DNA of 64,000 nt from Apteryx mantelli (Eukaryota; Chordata; Aves; Apterygiformes; Apterygidae), in contig NC_089990.1 of NCBI RefSeq assembly GCF_036417845.1, forward strand, positions 4,786,001 through 4,850,000, written 5' to 3'. Positions 11,857 through 24,800 of the stretch are shown here, one piece after another; positions within the stretch are counted from its first letter, which is position 1, and each line of letters starts with the position of its first letter. A model generated the notes under the pieces. The model saw only the letters and a list, made by a program, of their open reading frames with translations. It searched no databases and was not told the origin of the DNA. The position numbers were made by a program, and so were the translations under genes.

Positions 11857-14800
11857 AGGCAGGTCTTCTCCTTCTGATAGCTCGAAAATATACTTTAACT
11901 ACCTACCTTAGTCTGCTATTATGACAAATATGCCTACTTATGCTGGTGTGGGCGCATGTCTGCAAAGCATTTATTTGAATACATGAACAAATACAATCTC
12001 TGTGCCCATTTCCCGGCTTGAAGTAGCCATTCTGTAAACTTTGGGGCTTGTTACTAATATTAACTTCTTACTGGCTACCATGGTTCCGCAACAAATTTGT
12101 ACTGCCTTTTTATGTGGTGCTAAAAGCAGTTTCATTTGCTCTATGCTGCATGGAGCAGTTCTGGAGACTTTCCCATCACAGAGAGCAAACCTGGTTCTGT
12201 AATTCAGCTTTTACAACTGCTTTTTTTTTTTCCCTAAGAAAAATCCAGAGATAAGCCATGCCTTCAGCACCAAATAAGTGAACATCTTACAAGCATCACA
12301 ACTAGACTTTCACCAAAAAATTGGAGTGGCTCTCCCAGACAGTCTTCTGTTGATTAATATTTCCTATCAATCACAGACTATATGTTAACTTTCTTGGGGC
12401 TGCTCAATCCCCTTTTGCAAAAGTTCCTGTTGCTGTGTTCTCAGCAGTGCATACGCACAGGTTCATGTGTCTTGCTTCATCACACGGAGAGGATGTCAGC
12501 TCAGTTTCTAACTTTGTATTTCTGCACCGTGTGCAAGCTTTTTTGGCTGGTGTGCTTGCCAGACAAAGAGATTTGTAATGAGGCATGTGGGAACTTCCAG
12601 GATTGCCAGACTGAGATTATGCAAGCAAACTCATGGCTAAAGAAAAGTTGCCGGAACTTCATGATCAATAAATTGCTGGATTGCTGCCATCAGAAGTTGT
12701 GGGTAATTGCACCAGCTAGAACGAAAAAACATGACTTCATAATATTTTTTTTCACTTGAACATTAAAAGCGGGTACAGAAAGCACCCAAAATTCAGGTTC
12801 TTAGAGATGAATTCACAATGCAAAACTTAACACATTATGAACCAAATTAAATCTCTTCTACTTTGAGGTGAGGAAACTGGAGTGTGTATTTTTATCCTTT
12901 GGAGTAAAACATTTGTAGAAGCAATGGAGCAGATCAATGTGTAACCCTGCGCATACTTTTCAATACAGAGCAGCTGTAACTTGGCGGGAGTGGGTTGTTG
13001 GCATTGGTGTACATTGCTACTTTAAGCAATACAGCAGAGCAGACAACCACGGCATGCTGGTAAATTTTTTCCAAAATTTGTGAATGGTAGAGGTATATTT
13101 TTTCTGCTAATTGTAGCAGTACTATGTACCTTAATCTTTTCTTCTATCTGAAAAGCTTTATTTCTTCAGCGTGCAATGATACTTGCCAGTCCTTCTATGG
13201 AGGGAGAAGAGATAAAGCTCCATTTGTTCAGTTTGAAGCTCTGATCTCATGTAATCATGGAAAATAAAACGCTAAAATTAGGTGTAACTGAGTGGAGCTG
13301 CTGGTAAAGATGAACTTTTATACTGCATAACTAATAGCAAAGTGTCTTCTAAGAAATCCCTCTCAGATATACATCCACACTGAGGCATCACATCAGGACT
13401 GTATTCAATCTCTTACCCTTCTGTGCTGAGATTCCTTGATGACTGTTAGAGACTTTGGCACTTCCCCAAAATAAATTACCAGCATAGAGTGGCAATGAGG
13501 TGGAACTGAAATCCAAAACTGTGATCCTCAAAACCTTGTGCTCAGATGCTGCGTAAGCCTAAGGTGTTTAAACACTGGAGGCCCTCAGGTTAGGTGTGGG
13601 AAGCCAAGTGCCTGGGGAGACCCTGAAGTTCCTTAGTGTGGACAGGTCTGAGGGGCTTGACTGAAATCCGTGTTTTATCAGAAAGCAGCCGCCCTTGGGG
13701 TGGTCTGGCCTGAGGGGCTGGTGGGGCAGGTGCTCTGGGAGCGTGCTTGGAGGATGCACCTCCGCGCAGGTGTTGGCACTGCCGTTTTGTTAATGGCTCA
13801 GCCCCGAGAAGAGGGGAAGTTGCTTGCAACTTCCTTTCATCCAGAGGCACCCCTTCTGCTGGGATTTTGGGGGCAAATGGGACCATTCCTGCTCCTGCCC
13901 GAGAAGAGGAGCTGCTGGTCTGTGATGATGGGCTGGAGGGACAGCAGCTAGGAAGAGCCTGAGCCCCAGGGCCTGAGCTTCTAGCTGGGAAAGACCTGGC
14001 TGTGGGAGGAAGGACAGGCAGGGGAGTGGCAAGGTTTGTGGGAACTGGGGTGTGTGCTGTGGGTATTAAAATAACTTGCGGTTTTCTGATTAAAGCACTT
14101 TCCATTCAATTATGGGTTATCTGCGGGGGGTGAAGTTTCTTTCCTCCTTGAGGGGATCCAAGTATGCTCCCTGGCTTCACAGGCGAGGGATACCTTGGTG
14201 ATGATGGAGGAAATCATGGGCTCTGGGATCCATGGGTCCAGTCCTTGTGCCCGCAGCTGTTCATATGCTTTCTACTAAATAGGTGTTGGATAAAATACTT
14301 GAACAACCTTACTTCTGCTCTCCTCTCTGTAAAAACAGTGAAAAAAGACCAATTTCTGTTATAAAGCATTGCTAAATCTAGTGATGAAAAGAGCTGTAGA
14401 AGAACTAACCAGGCATTATTATTATCATTACTGTTATTCATATTCTTCTGAATGGCCTTTTATTTTTTTTAATTCTAAGGCATTCAGCTAAGTAATTACT
14501 GTTCTAATGTCCTTGTGATGTGGTTGGCTTGGGTGAGTGAAGTGCTAAACATTGTATGTTGCAGTGGATATTAATGTATGAATCCTGGTTTTCCCTTTTA
14601 TCCTTAGAAGTGTGTTATTTTAAGGGGTGATTTCATGGTGCTATTACTTGATATGGGGTAGCTTACATGAGAAGTCCCACTGAGTTGGATGGGCCATTTC
14701 TGAGAGTAATTGCTAACCTGCAGGAATAGATATCGCACAAAGGAAAGCGTTGACAGCGGTATTTCCCTTCCCGAGACGTGGGGCATGGCTTACAGCCTGG

Positions 14801-17800
14801 CTTTTATCCTGTTGTGAAGGAGAACAATCACAAGGGTAATTCTCTTGGCGATCGCATAGCAGGACTGTATCTTAATATGTAAAATTACCTGAGTGAAAGG
14901 TGGACTGAGTTGAAAGCTCTTCTCTTTGCTTTATGGTAGTCAATGCCTGTATTTCAAAGCCTTGCTGTTTGTCAAAAGCCTTTCAAGAATATGCATTTAT
15001 TTCATCTTCTGTGAGAAGCTGTTTGTGTAACTAGTAGGAAGGCGTAGAGTTCAAAAGGGTGCAGCATCTCCTGGCTTTACTGAACTCCGCAGATATCAGC
15101 ACTTGATACTGGGGAATAATTTGAAAAGTAAACTGATAATGAGACTGAGGGACTCAATGCAGCTTATTTGAAAATGGGTATCGTATTCGTTCATAGGCTT
15201 CACTGTACTCAATTAAAAATGACTCCTTAGTTTCTACTGTCCACACCTCTGAAATATTTCCCAATAGGCTAGTCATTATATTCTGACACTTATGCATTCC
15301 CCTGATCATCAGTTTTGATAATTGCACACTCCCAGATTCTAGTTTTCATGTACTTTATCTCTTCCCTTTTACTCGTTGTATCTGTTGTTGCGTCTTTAAC
15401 GATACTCACCTGAGTCTTGCATTTACATAGTGTTTCAGTTGCTCCAAGACAAGTTGAGCATGTTTGGAACACATCCGCAGGACAGTCGGGGAGGGGACAG
15501 GTGGCGTGAGGACTGCCTTGTGTGTCTCCGGCAATCCCAGATGTTTGTTTGGCACCAGGCTGCTTAGTCCTGGGAAAGCTGAGATGCTTTTGGCCATGCA
15601 AAGAAGCAGAGCTGTGGGTGTATGGGAGTCGGAGGCTGCGAATGCAGTTGTTGGCTGCGCTTTGACTCTGCAGCTGGTCAGTGTTTCCGCAGAGGTCTTC
15701 AGAGACTTGCATACTTGATGCAAACACCTAAACTCTATTTAATCTCACTTTGAACACCTTAGTCCTCTTTTGATGGATTTGCTCCTTATTCTAGATGGAG
15801 CTCTATGTTTGGGAAGTATTACTAGAATTGTCCTATGGGAATACATGACACGTGACAAATGAACAAGTTCTCAGGGACTGGGACTTCTAATGTTTAGATC
15901 AACTATCCTAGACAGAAAGCTGACAATTTTATGAATAATCTTCAAATTGCTTTGATGAATTCTGTGGATGGAGATTTGCAGCTCTGTTCTGAGTGGCTGG
16001 GACAGCAGACTCTTCTGCCAGACTCTGTGTATAGTAAAAGATCAGTAGTGTAGAGATTTTCAGTTTTACTGGCATATTTGAGAGATTTTATTTTTTCTGC
16101 CTTCTTTCTTTCCCACATGCATATGTAAAACATCACCATCACTAACTTGATTAGTGTGTATTATGTTAATTGCAGGTTGCAGCCTGCTAAAAATGCCCAC
16201 AGGCAAATTTGCTTTTCACATAGTTTCAAGTCTCCACCCTCAAATATGAAGAAGGGATTTTCCTGGAAGTGTGGCTTAGAAGGTTGATGCATTTTTTTAT
16301 TTACAGTGGGCTTTTGCAGCTCCACTATTGTGAAGAGATAAATGAGTCAGCTTTCAGTTGTCTAATCTGGGTGCAGTAGCAGACCATCCACAAGTGGTAA
16401 GTAGCTCAGCAGGAGCGACCTTGCTGCCTTTCTCACCTGAGATGGCAACATAGATGAGTTCAAAAGTGCTAAAGTGAGGGGGAAAGAAAAAAAAAAATCT
16501 CATCAAGCACCAATCTTTGAAATTATGTCAAGACAGATCGATTACATAACGCATAATAGAGAACAAGAACATTTAAAAATATTATGGAGGTTTTCCTTCA
16601 GACTATCTCACTCCTGCAAAGTTAAAATATTTTATGTGAAACTGTCAATTTTGGTAAAACTATTGATAGAAGACTTCTGAAATAATTCAAAACTAAAACA
16701 GATTATTTAATTTTGGTTTTCGTGGTTTGTTTCCACTTTGTTTATTCCTTTGTACTGATATTTAGTATTTCATATTATAATTATATTAATGAATCAAACT
16801 CTTTAAATAATAATAAAAACTTTCCATATCCTCTATGCTTCTATATCAAAATGTCTCAGAATTTCCATTCTGCAAAATTGTTAATGAAAACGAACTCTTG
16901 GCTGTGAGTTTCAAATGGAGCAGGTGCCCCACTTCTGATAGCCTCTTGAACAGCAATGATAAATATCCCAGCCATGCAGAAAAGGCACAAAACTGAGGAA
17001 GGAGGAAAATAGATCCAAGAGGAAGGATGCATAAAAGATCATCTCCTTCTCCTGCAAGCAAAATCTCACCCCCAACCCTGAAGGGAACATCCGGACTGGC
17101 AGCAGAATCTGCCTTGTGTCTCAATTGTCTGACTTGCTTGAACTGCTGGATAGGGGCTGTTGGAATTAGGCAAGCGAGTATTGGCCCAAGGACTCCTAAA
17201 TAATTAATTTCCAGTCTCTTTGTGTTTCTTTATAACCCCTGACATCTGCTTCTGTAAGTGCCTTTCTTTCTTCAGTCACAGACCTGTACTTTGGAAACAA
17301 TGACCTTTGTATAATTTGCATAGCCTGTGCCATTACTGATCCTACTGTGAGCTCTCCATCCTGTCTCCTGAGCAGGAGGGCCAGTTCTTGCTGTTCCTTC
17401 CTTCCAAGTGTACTTCCACCTTCCTTACGGTTGGCACTTGATGCAATAGCACATTTCTCACTGGATGGAGAATGCTATGTTGTTTTCATGGGTTACTTGT
17501 TCAATGATTGATTTAAGTTAGTGAGAAAGTCTTTGGCTTCATTCCAGATCACCGGTGTTCAGTCCACCACCAAGGAAAGTGGCTAGCTCATCATCACCTG
17601 GGGTATTTAAATCAAGGCTGATGCTTTCTTAAACAATAAGCATTAATTTAAATATGATTTGTAGGGCTTGATTTTGTTCAACTGTATTGGAGAGTATAAT
17701 TCCTGCTGCTCTGGGAGCCAGTGGCTTAAATTTTCTGCTTTGCTTCATCTGTGAGTTCATAGCCGTCCCTTCTGGCTTTCAGATCGTCTGAAGACATCAT

Positions 17801-17903
17801 CTAAAGAGTACAACAGGGCTGTGGAATCCTGGATGACAGTAATTACGTGCTGTTGGGAGATGGTTAGATGGTTTATGTCATCTTCCTCAGATTCTGAAGA
17901 CCA

Positions 17904-17936
17904 ACATATATATATATTATATATATATATTTTTTC
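17904..17936. repeat. (AT)n microsatellite
   Basis: Alternating A and T for roughly 27 bases, interrupted once by TTA and followed by a T run. Simple sequence, probably length-polymorphic. Confidence 0.9.
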
Positions 17937-20900
17937 CCTCTGGGTTGCATGCGTTACTGCCATCTGGTTAGCTGACGTTTGTCTGCAGTAAGGGGAAGCT
18001 GGTACAGGAGCTGCTGGGCTGATGCAGGAATAAAGGAAGTATGAGGAAGCTGTTTCGGTCAGCTGGCAGATACAGATGTGTAACCCTTCACTCGGCATCT
18101 CTGGCTTTATGGGAAGGTACTGACATCCTCGTCATGACCATCCAATCCATGTTGACACGTGCCTTGTCGCTCCTTGGTGGAGAGCAGGTGGATAACACCA
18201 CACTGGGTACCGTGGGGCAAGTGTCATTTAGCTGCACTTAAAGACATACTGTAGTGGCAGAACGCTGAGTGCAGTTTGGTTCCTGTGACTGGGATCTACG
18301 CAGACAAAATGTATTGAGGGCTTCAGTGGCTTGAAGGCAGCAGGGCCTGGTGCTGTCAGCTTTTCATGCAGCAATTTTGTGTGCTGTTAGCATTTTTGAC
18401 TGTTAGCCTCGCAGAACACTGATAACTATTCCTGTACTTAGCCTCTTGGTTATTTTGGGCTCTCAGCTAGGGCAGAAGTTGTTTTGAACTACATGGTTCA
18501 TATCTCACAGGTGGATGCTTTCATGTGCAACTGCCTTTGCTACTTGGTCTTCTGTGGATGGGAGAAAACTTAATGTGTTTTGAGGTTCCTGGCTCTTTTT
18601 CCAGGATTCCCGCATTTTAGAGATGGTAAAGCTGCAGGTGTCTGTAGCTCCATGGACCTGAGCTCAATGGCTGGTCCCTGCTTTTTGTCTCCACTTTGCA
18701 ACAACAACTGCCTTCCTCAGGGACTGTGCGCTCCCTGACGTGACTGCCAGCGCTGCAGTGGATGTATATGACAGAGTCCCACTTCTTGGCTGTGACTGTT
18801 AGCACAGAGACAACTTTTCCTGTTCAACATTCAGTCTCCCCTGGTCTTCAAACGCCTGCTGTTCTTCTGGATCGTTTTATTCTGGGGAGGACTGTCTTCC
18901 TTCTAGGCACATCGGGAATTGCTTTTTACTGCTTTGTGCAAGGATTGCTACTACTCTAAAGCCATTGCTCCTATTTACAGAGCCTGTTTTCTGGTCTTTA
19001 GCTCCTGTGCATTGCCAAGCGGAGAGGTAAACGAGCACTGGCTTTGTCTGATGGATCAGTTTTGGGCATGCGTGCCAGGTGCCAGTTCCAGTAAGCATCG
19101 CTATCACAGAAGGTATAGATTAAGAAACAAAGGCTACTCATCTTATTCTTAAAAAAGCACACCGAACGCATCCACTTCATTGCCATAGCTGTGTTCATAT
19201 CGGCTAAGGGCGATATCCAACATGCAGTAACATCACTGGTATAACGGAGTGGAAACTGTGGGCAGCTCCTAATCCTAGGAAACGTTTGCTGTGTTGTCAG
19301 TGAATTAAGCATATTATTAATGCTCTTTTTTATTTTTTATTTTTGTATTCATTGAATGAGCAGAATGTTTAGTAAATGGAGATCATAGTAATTTAGGGGA
19401 GATTTTCCAGAGCAAAAGGTGACTTAGATACCTCGGTTACATTGCTGGGAAGGAGACAGGATATCTCATCTTCGCTGGAGCTAAGCTGGCTTGGCTTGGT
19501 TGGCTGTTATCTCTGTGATTCCAGCTGAGACATTCCAATGGTAACTGGCTTGCAGGGCGCTCACTGGATGGGTCCTGCGCTAACTGTGAGGGCAGCCAGC
19601 CTTCAGGGCTTGAAGCTGATGGACTCAACCTCTAGTAAATGCAAATCTAACTGATGTACTACTTGGCTGCATACCTAACACGCAGGTAAAACAAAGCCCT
19701 GCTTGAGGCGCAGTTCTCTCCTTTAACTATTTCCATCTCTCCACTGATCACCCCTGGAATTTTGACTGTGTCTTTTTTTTTTTTTTTCCTCCTCTATATG
19801 CAGAAAATGCATTAGAAATGAGCATTCACATGGTCAGAAGTAGAATGCATCCCAGGAGCCTCCACTATAGTTTTACTTTTAGTCATCTTGAGTTACACGT
19901 AGCGAAAATGCCACAGTAAGTGACTCTACAACATTACGACATACACTTAATCCTAATAAGGAGGGAGAGGCTGTGGCTAACAGGTTGTTTTTCATCTCAT
20001 TTTATTTCTAAATAAGCTGATAATCAGTTCTGAATCATGAGTTTGGAAGAAAACCTCTTGCTATTGTCAGACCCAGCATTGTTTACAGGAATATTTTCAT
20101 TTCCATCTGAGAGATTTGGTGACCCACTGATACCAAAGTTATCCAGAAACCAAATCAGAATCATGCTATCTCATTTTATAAATAATTTCAAATTCATGAC
20201 TCGGACCGGGGTGGTCCAAAAGTTTTGTTTAGTTCATGTGCAATTCAAATAAGCTTTGAAAGAATCTTGACTGATTTATCAGTTTGTCCTCAGGGTAGGC
20301 GAGTTTTGTATTGTTTCCTACAGAATTAGCCTGAAGCTTGGCATGTCTTTTGGTGATTCAAATTTGTTTGAATACAGAATTCACAGGTAGCCTGTGAAGG
20401 AGCGCTTTCTTAGTTGCAGAGCCTGCATCACGCCAAGACCCTGCAGTTCTGCTTACTTCTCATTCAAATGATACAATATAGTGGCATTCTTCCAGTTTCT
20501 GAAATAGAAGTCTTCCAGAAAACCTGCTGCACAGGGTGATAAAATATAATCTGATCTTGCTTCCTGCCTTTGAAACGCTGCATCACACACTTCTCATTCC
20601 TCATATACCTCTTATTCATAGCCAGATTGAGCTGGGTGGAATAGTGCTTTACTCAAGAAAATGTCCCGCTAATTGAGGACAGAAGGTGCGTATTCATCAC
20701 AGTGTGAATCCAAAGGAAGATAAGCCGTAGAAGAGAGCAGTTAGAAATGGAAGAGAGCTATTAATCAACAAGTCAACATTTGTCCCCTTGCCCCTGTACA
20801 TGCAGGGTGCTTTGGCCAACGTACCCTTCGTGTCCTTAGGGGATGTCTGGGCAATGCCACTTTGGTGTGTGAAACCGGAGTTCTTTAGGAAAACGTCTTT

Positions 20901-21149
20901 AATCCATTGCTTGTTAAATTCCTCCTCTGAGGGTGGTTTCCTTTTAAGATCTACCCTTTCTGTGCCAGTCGCGTGCATGGAAGGTGTGTTTAGAAGCTGA
21001 AATTTCCACATTCTTTAACCCCCCGGTGCCCTTTGCTTTCCTACTAGAGGCCACCTTCTCCTGAGCCTAGAGTGCAGCGTGAAGAAGAGAGAAGGAAGGA
21101 GAGGCAGGAATAGGTGGGCATGAAAGTCGGATAGGTAGGATGTGAGCAG

Positions 21150-21793
21150 GGGTCTGCTCACGTGAGCCTGGACAGATGAGGTAGCTGGGCAGCGGTTACG
21201 CGGGGAGGCGTAGGGAGCTAGTAGGGATGTGTAGAGGCAGAGGACGAGCGCGGGCTCAGTTGTTCAGGTAGGTGCGTGGCGTGCAGGAGAAGGTCGGCGG
21301 GTGGGGGCGCGTTTGGCGGACAGCTCTGTTGGTGGGCGACAAGGGGTGGGTAGGTCCGGCCGAGGGCGGGGGCGATGCCAGAAGGGGAACGTGAAGGGCG
21401 AGGAGGTGGGAAGGGAGCGTGCCAGGTGGGCAGGAGAAGAGCGTGGGCTCGGGAGGGTTAGCGGGAAGCGAGGCCCCGGGGGCAGGCGGGTGCGTGGCGA
21501 GGGAAGCGGGTCCGAGGCAAGGCAGGGAGGGTGTTTCCCGAGGAAGTGGGTCGGGGTTGGGGGCGGGTGGCCGCGCGGAGGGGCACTTAGCGAGGGGAAG
21601 TGGGCAGGGGGCAGGGAGGAGCGGCCGGGGGCGCCCGGCGCGGGGCCGCGGGGGCGGGAGGCGCCGCAGCGCTGCGGCTCCGCCCGGCCGCGGGGCAGCC
21701 CCGAGGCCGCGGTGGCCGGCGGGGGGCGGGCGGCGGCTCCGATAAAGGGCCGGGCGCCGGCCGGCGCGGCACAGCGGAGCGGCTGCGGCGGCG
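21150..21793 (+). promoter_or_regulatory. SLC6A14: SLC6A14 CpG-rich promoter and 5' UTR
   Basis: A sharp rise in GC and CpG density begins near 21.15 kb and is strongest at 21.6-21.8 kb, directly upstream of the SLC6A14 start codon. A GATAAA box at 21741-21746 is a plausible TATA-like element. It would place the transcription start at roughly 21770 and leave a 5' UTR of only about 20-30 nt. Several GC-box-like GGGCGG/GGGGCGG motifs flank it. The start site is inferred, not observed. The long Pro-rich open frame on the opposite strand is a product of GC composition. Confidence 0.65.
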
Positions 21794-21841
21794 ATGGGGA
21801 TGCTCAGCCTGCCGGGCTTCCTCTCCTGCGGGAAGAAGAAG
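21794..21841 (+). CDS. SLC6A14: SLC6A14 coding exon 1
   Basis: Encodes residues 1-16, [16 protein letters not shown], the cytoplasmic N-terminus. It resembles the mammalian start (Met-x-x-Leu-x-x-Pro-x-Phe-x-x-Cys then Lys/Glu). The donor is AAG|GTGGGT, phase 0. Confidence 0.85.
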
Positions 21842-24800
21842 GTGGGTCGGGCAGGGGGTCGCTGCGGGGGGGGGGGGGGGGGGGGACACGTGGGGCACCT
21901 CGGACATCGGGGCACCCAGGCAGGTGAGACTGCTGGGGGGCGCCCGGGCGGGTTTGAAAGCGCCTGGGCAGGTGGATTGGAGACGGGCACCCCGGCTGGT
22001 GCAGGGGGCTGAACTGGAGCGGGCACTAGGACAGGTTTGGGGGGGGCTGATTCGGGGGGCTGAGCCGCTGTGAGCCCCTGGGCATGTGCATGGGGCACCC
22101 GGACAGGTGAGGGGGTGGCTGGGGACAGGACAGGCACCTGGGCAGGTATGGGGCACTGAGGCAGGTAGGGGCAGGGGGCTGAGCTAGGGTGGGCACCGTG
22201 CAGGTATGGGAAGACTCGGTCAGGTGGTTTTAAAGCGGACACGCAGGCATGTGCAGGGGTGAGCACCTGGCCAGGTACAGGGGCACCTGGGCATATGCAG
22301 GGACAGGATGGGGGCGGGGGGGTCCCTGGATGTGCAGGGGCAGGATGGGGGTGGGGTCCCTGGATGTGCCGCCCCCAGGAGCTGGCAGCCCAGGGGACTC
22401 AGGTGGGAGCAGGGCAGCGGGGCAAGGCTGGCCCTGAGGATGCTCTGGGTTCTCCGAGGGGACCCTCTCTCTGGCAGGTCCGTGCTGCTCTGCCAGGGAG
22501 CAGCTGGACTGGCAGCCTGCTCAGCCGTGTCCACCTCATCTTGCTGCCCTGCCTGGCAATCCCTGGGCTCTGCTCTGGCTGGAAAAGGGTGGCTGTGATC
22601 AGCCCATTTGCCTCTGGAGCTCTTCTGAGCCTTCCCTCTTCTCTTCCAAGGACTTCAGCTTGTCAGCAGAAAAAGATGGCCATGCCAGCAGCAGCGATGA
22701 GAACCAGGAGCGTGGCAACTGGGCGAACAAAAGTGACTACCTGCTCTCCATGGTGGGCTACGCCGTGGGCCTGGGCAACGTCTGGCGGTTTCCCTACCTC
22801 ACCTACCAGAACGGCGGAGGTACCTGTACTGAATGGCAGTGTCGGGTGGGCGCACCTTGCTGTCCCTCAGAGAGATGAGGGACATCCTCTGAGGCTGGGC
22901 ATGTTTTGTCGTGAACTGGATGTGAGCATCTCCGGGACCTGGGATAGTGCCCACTGGTAGGAATGGGCAGAGGAGGAGGAAGCATCTCCAGTCTCTCTGG
23001 GTACCAAGTGAGGATGAAAATAATATTTGGTTTTTCACTACAAACTTCCATCTGAGAATTCCAGAACACTTCTGAGCGCAGGGAAATGGGGCTGGACTCG
23101 GAGCTACTGAGGCTCCAAAGATCACAGCTACCATTCAAGCTGTAAACCAAAGGAGTCCTGGTCCTTGTCCCCAGGAAACTGAGTTATTCCAAAACTACCT
23201 TGCACCTTGGATGGATAGAAATGTTTCAGTTTCCAGACTAAATTTACTCATGACTGACTTGCACCTTTTTGTCAATGTGCCAATATCCTCTGTTAACCTA
23301 AATAGCTGTTCTTCCTCCCCAGTGTTTACCTCCCTGACATGTTTATAGCGAGCGTTCGAATCCCCTCTCAACCTTTGTTTTGCCAGGCAAACAAGCTAAG
23401 CCGGAATAATCATCCAAGCTCAATAATTATCCCCATCAGATGCTTGGCAAGTGTGAGGTGGAGAGAGCCTCTACCTGCTTACACAACGAACTAGTGGCAA
23501 AGCCGAAAGGAGGCTCTGGATTCCTCCTCGGCTGCTAATCCAGAGCTTTGCCTACCCGCCAGGCAACCACTGGTAATTAAAGAGCGTGTAAATGCCAAGT
23601 AACTGCAGAGAACTTACTCGTAGGTACTTAGGTGCTCTGCTTAACAGTCATTTTAAGTCAGATTCTGGGCTGTAAATGCCCCATGGTCAGTACCTGTGGG
23701 GACATGTGGCATTCTTGGTACAGAGGTTTTGTTGGAATGAATCTGGTTGTGTCACTCACGGTTGGTGAAGAAAATTGTGAAACCAAAATGAATGCTAATA
23801 AGTCATGATGTTACCCCATCTACTAGGTTTTTTTTTTTTTTGTATCTGCTACAGCAGAATGTTTAGCATTTTAAAGATTCATTTGCCCTGTTTCTCGTAT
23901 CCTTCTCTATGCCCCTTGTCCATGACCGAGCAAGACTACCGTTAGGCTTATTTCAAAGCACAGGAGTAATTCAGTATTTACTTTCCTAAAGTACAGCAGG
24001 TATTTGCAGTCCTTTGCAGATCTGGGTCCTTGCTTATTTTTAAGTAGGCTGCTAGTAATGAGGATAGTTTTCCATTTAATTACACGTGTGGATATCGGGT
24101 CGTGCTTAGGCAGCCTGAGCACTCACCTTCCCTATCTTTCGCATACACAAAACAAAAAGCAATGCAAATACAAAAGAAATACCGCCCCTTTTCACAGAAC
24201 AGGGTTCTCATTGATGCCAAGCTAATGGGCACTTTAAAATGGACTCGCCCAAATGAGATCCTACGTGTCGCAGGAGTTGGCCAACCGTTCAACACAATTT
24301 TTGCACTTACACGTACAGTAGCTGCTCCGCTAGTGCAGTTGCAAATTGAAAGCCGTAGGATGAAGTGGAGTGCAGACAAAGCCAAGAGGACCTGCAGCTG
24401 AGCAGTGCTCCTGTTTCTATGAGAGCAGCTTGTGTTGGATACTTTTTATGGCATCTTTTTAATTCTACGAGAGAAATTGTCCCATGTAAAGTACCAGTTC
24501 TCCTGATAATCTTGTTTCTTCATGCTGGTACTATTCAGTCTTACAGAAAACAGGGATTGCAAGCAAATCTATATATTCTGTACAAAATGAAGACGCACAA
24601 TAGAATATTGGCAAAAAAAAAAAGTATAAAATGCATTACAGTTGTGGTGAATACTGAACGGCTCATTGGTGTTTTGTTTTGTTTTTTTCTCCCCCTCAGG
24701 TGCCTTTTTAATCCCGTATACAGTGATGCTGGCGTTAGCTGGCTTGCCTTTATTTTTCATGGAATGTTCCCTTGGGCAGTTTGCCAGTCTAGGGCCAATT

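Larger units (their letters stand above)
8616..21100. other. Gene-free intergenic DNA upstream of SLC6A14
   Basis: Apart from the repeat relics and palindrome listed separately, I see no coding exon, RNA gene or coherent ORF here. A GC-richer patch at about 13.57-14.05 kb opens long frames on both strands, including a 171-codon minus-strand frame. These are Pro/Ser-rich composition artefacts without recognisable homology. Poly-T runs (e.g. 19772-19786) and an (AT)n tract occur. Confidence 0.55.

Noticed and set aside
12382-12759. 125-codon plus-strand Cys-rich frame
   Set aside because: Ends in a poly-Phe stretch from a T run. No signal peptide/cysteine spacing typical of a known family and no promoter context.
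13590-14105. 171-codon minus-strand frame
   Set aside because: Ser/Pro-rich, within a GC-richer patch with open frames on both strands. No homology or splice context.
1-21100. AGTR2, the neighbour of SLC6A14 in mammals
   Set aside because: I looked for its single long coding exon (about 360 codons) on both strands; no open frame of that size or with GPCR-like segments is present.
21301-21927. 208-codon plus-strand Gly/Arg-rich frame over the promoter
   Set aside because: GC-driven open frame that reads through the promoter and past the exon 1 donor; not the SLC6A14 frame.
21256-22266. 336-codon minus-strand open frame, Pro/Ala-rich, antisense to SLC6A14 exon 1
   Set aside because: It sits wholly in CpG-island and minisatellite DNA. 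The residues simply reflect GC composition, and the same interval has long frames in several phases. No domain is recognised.
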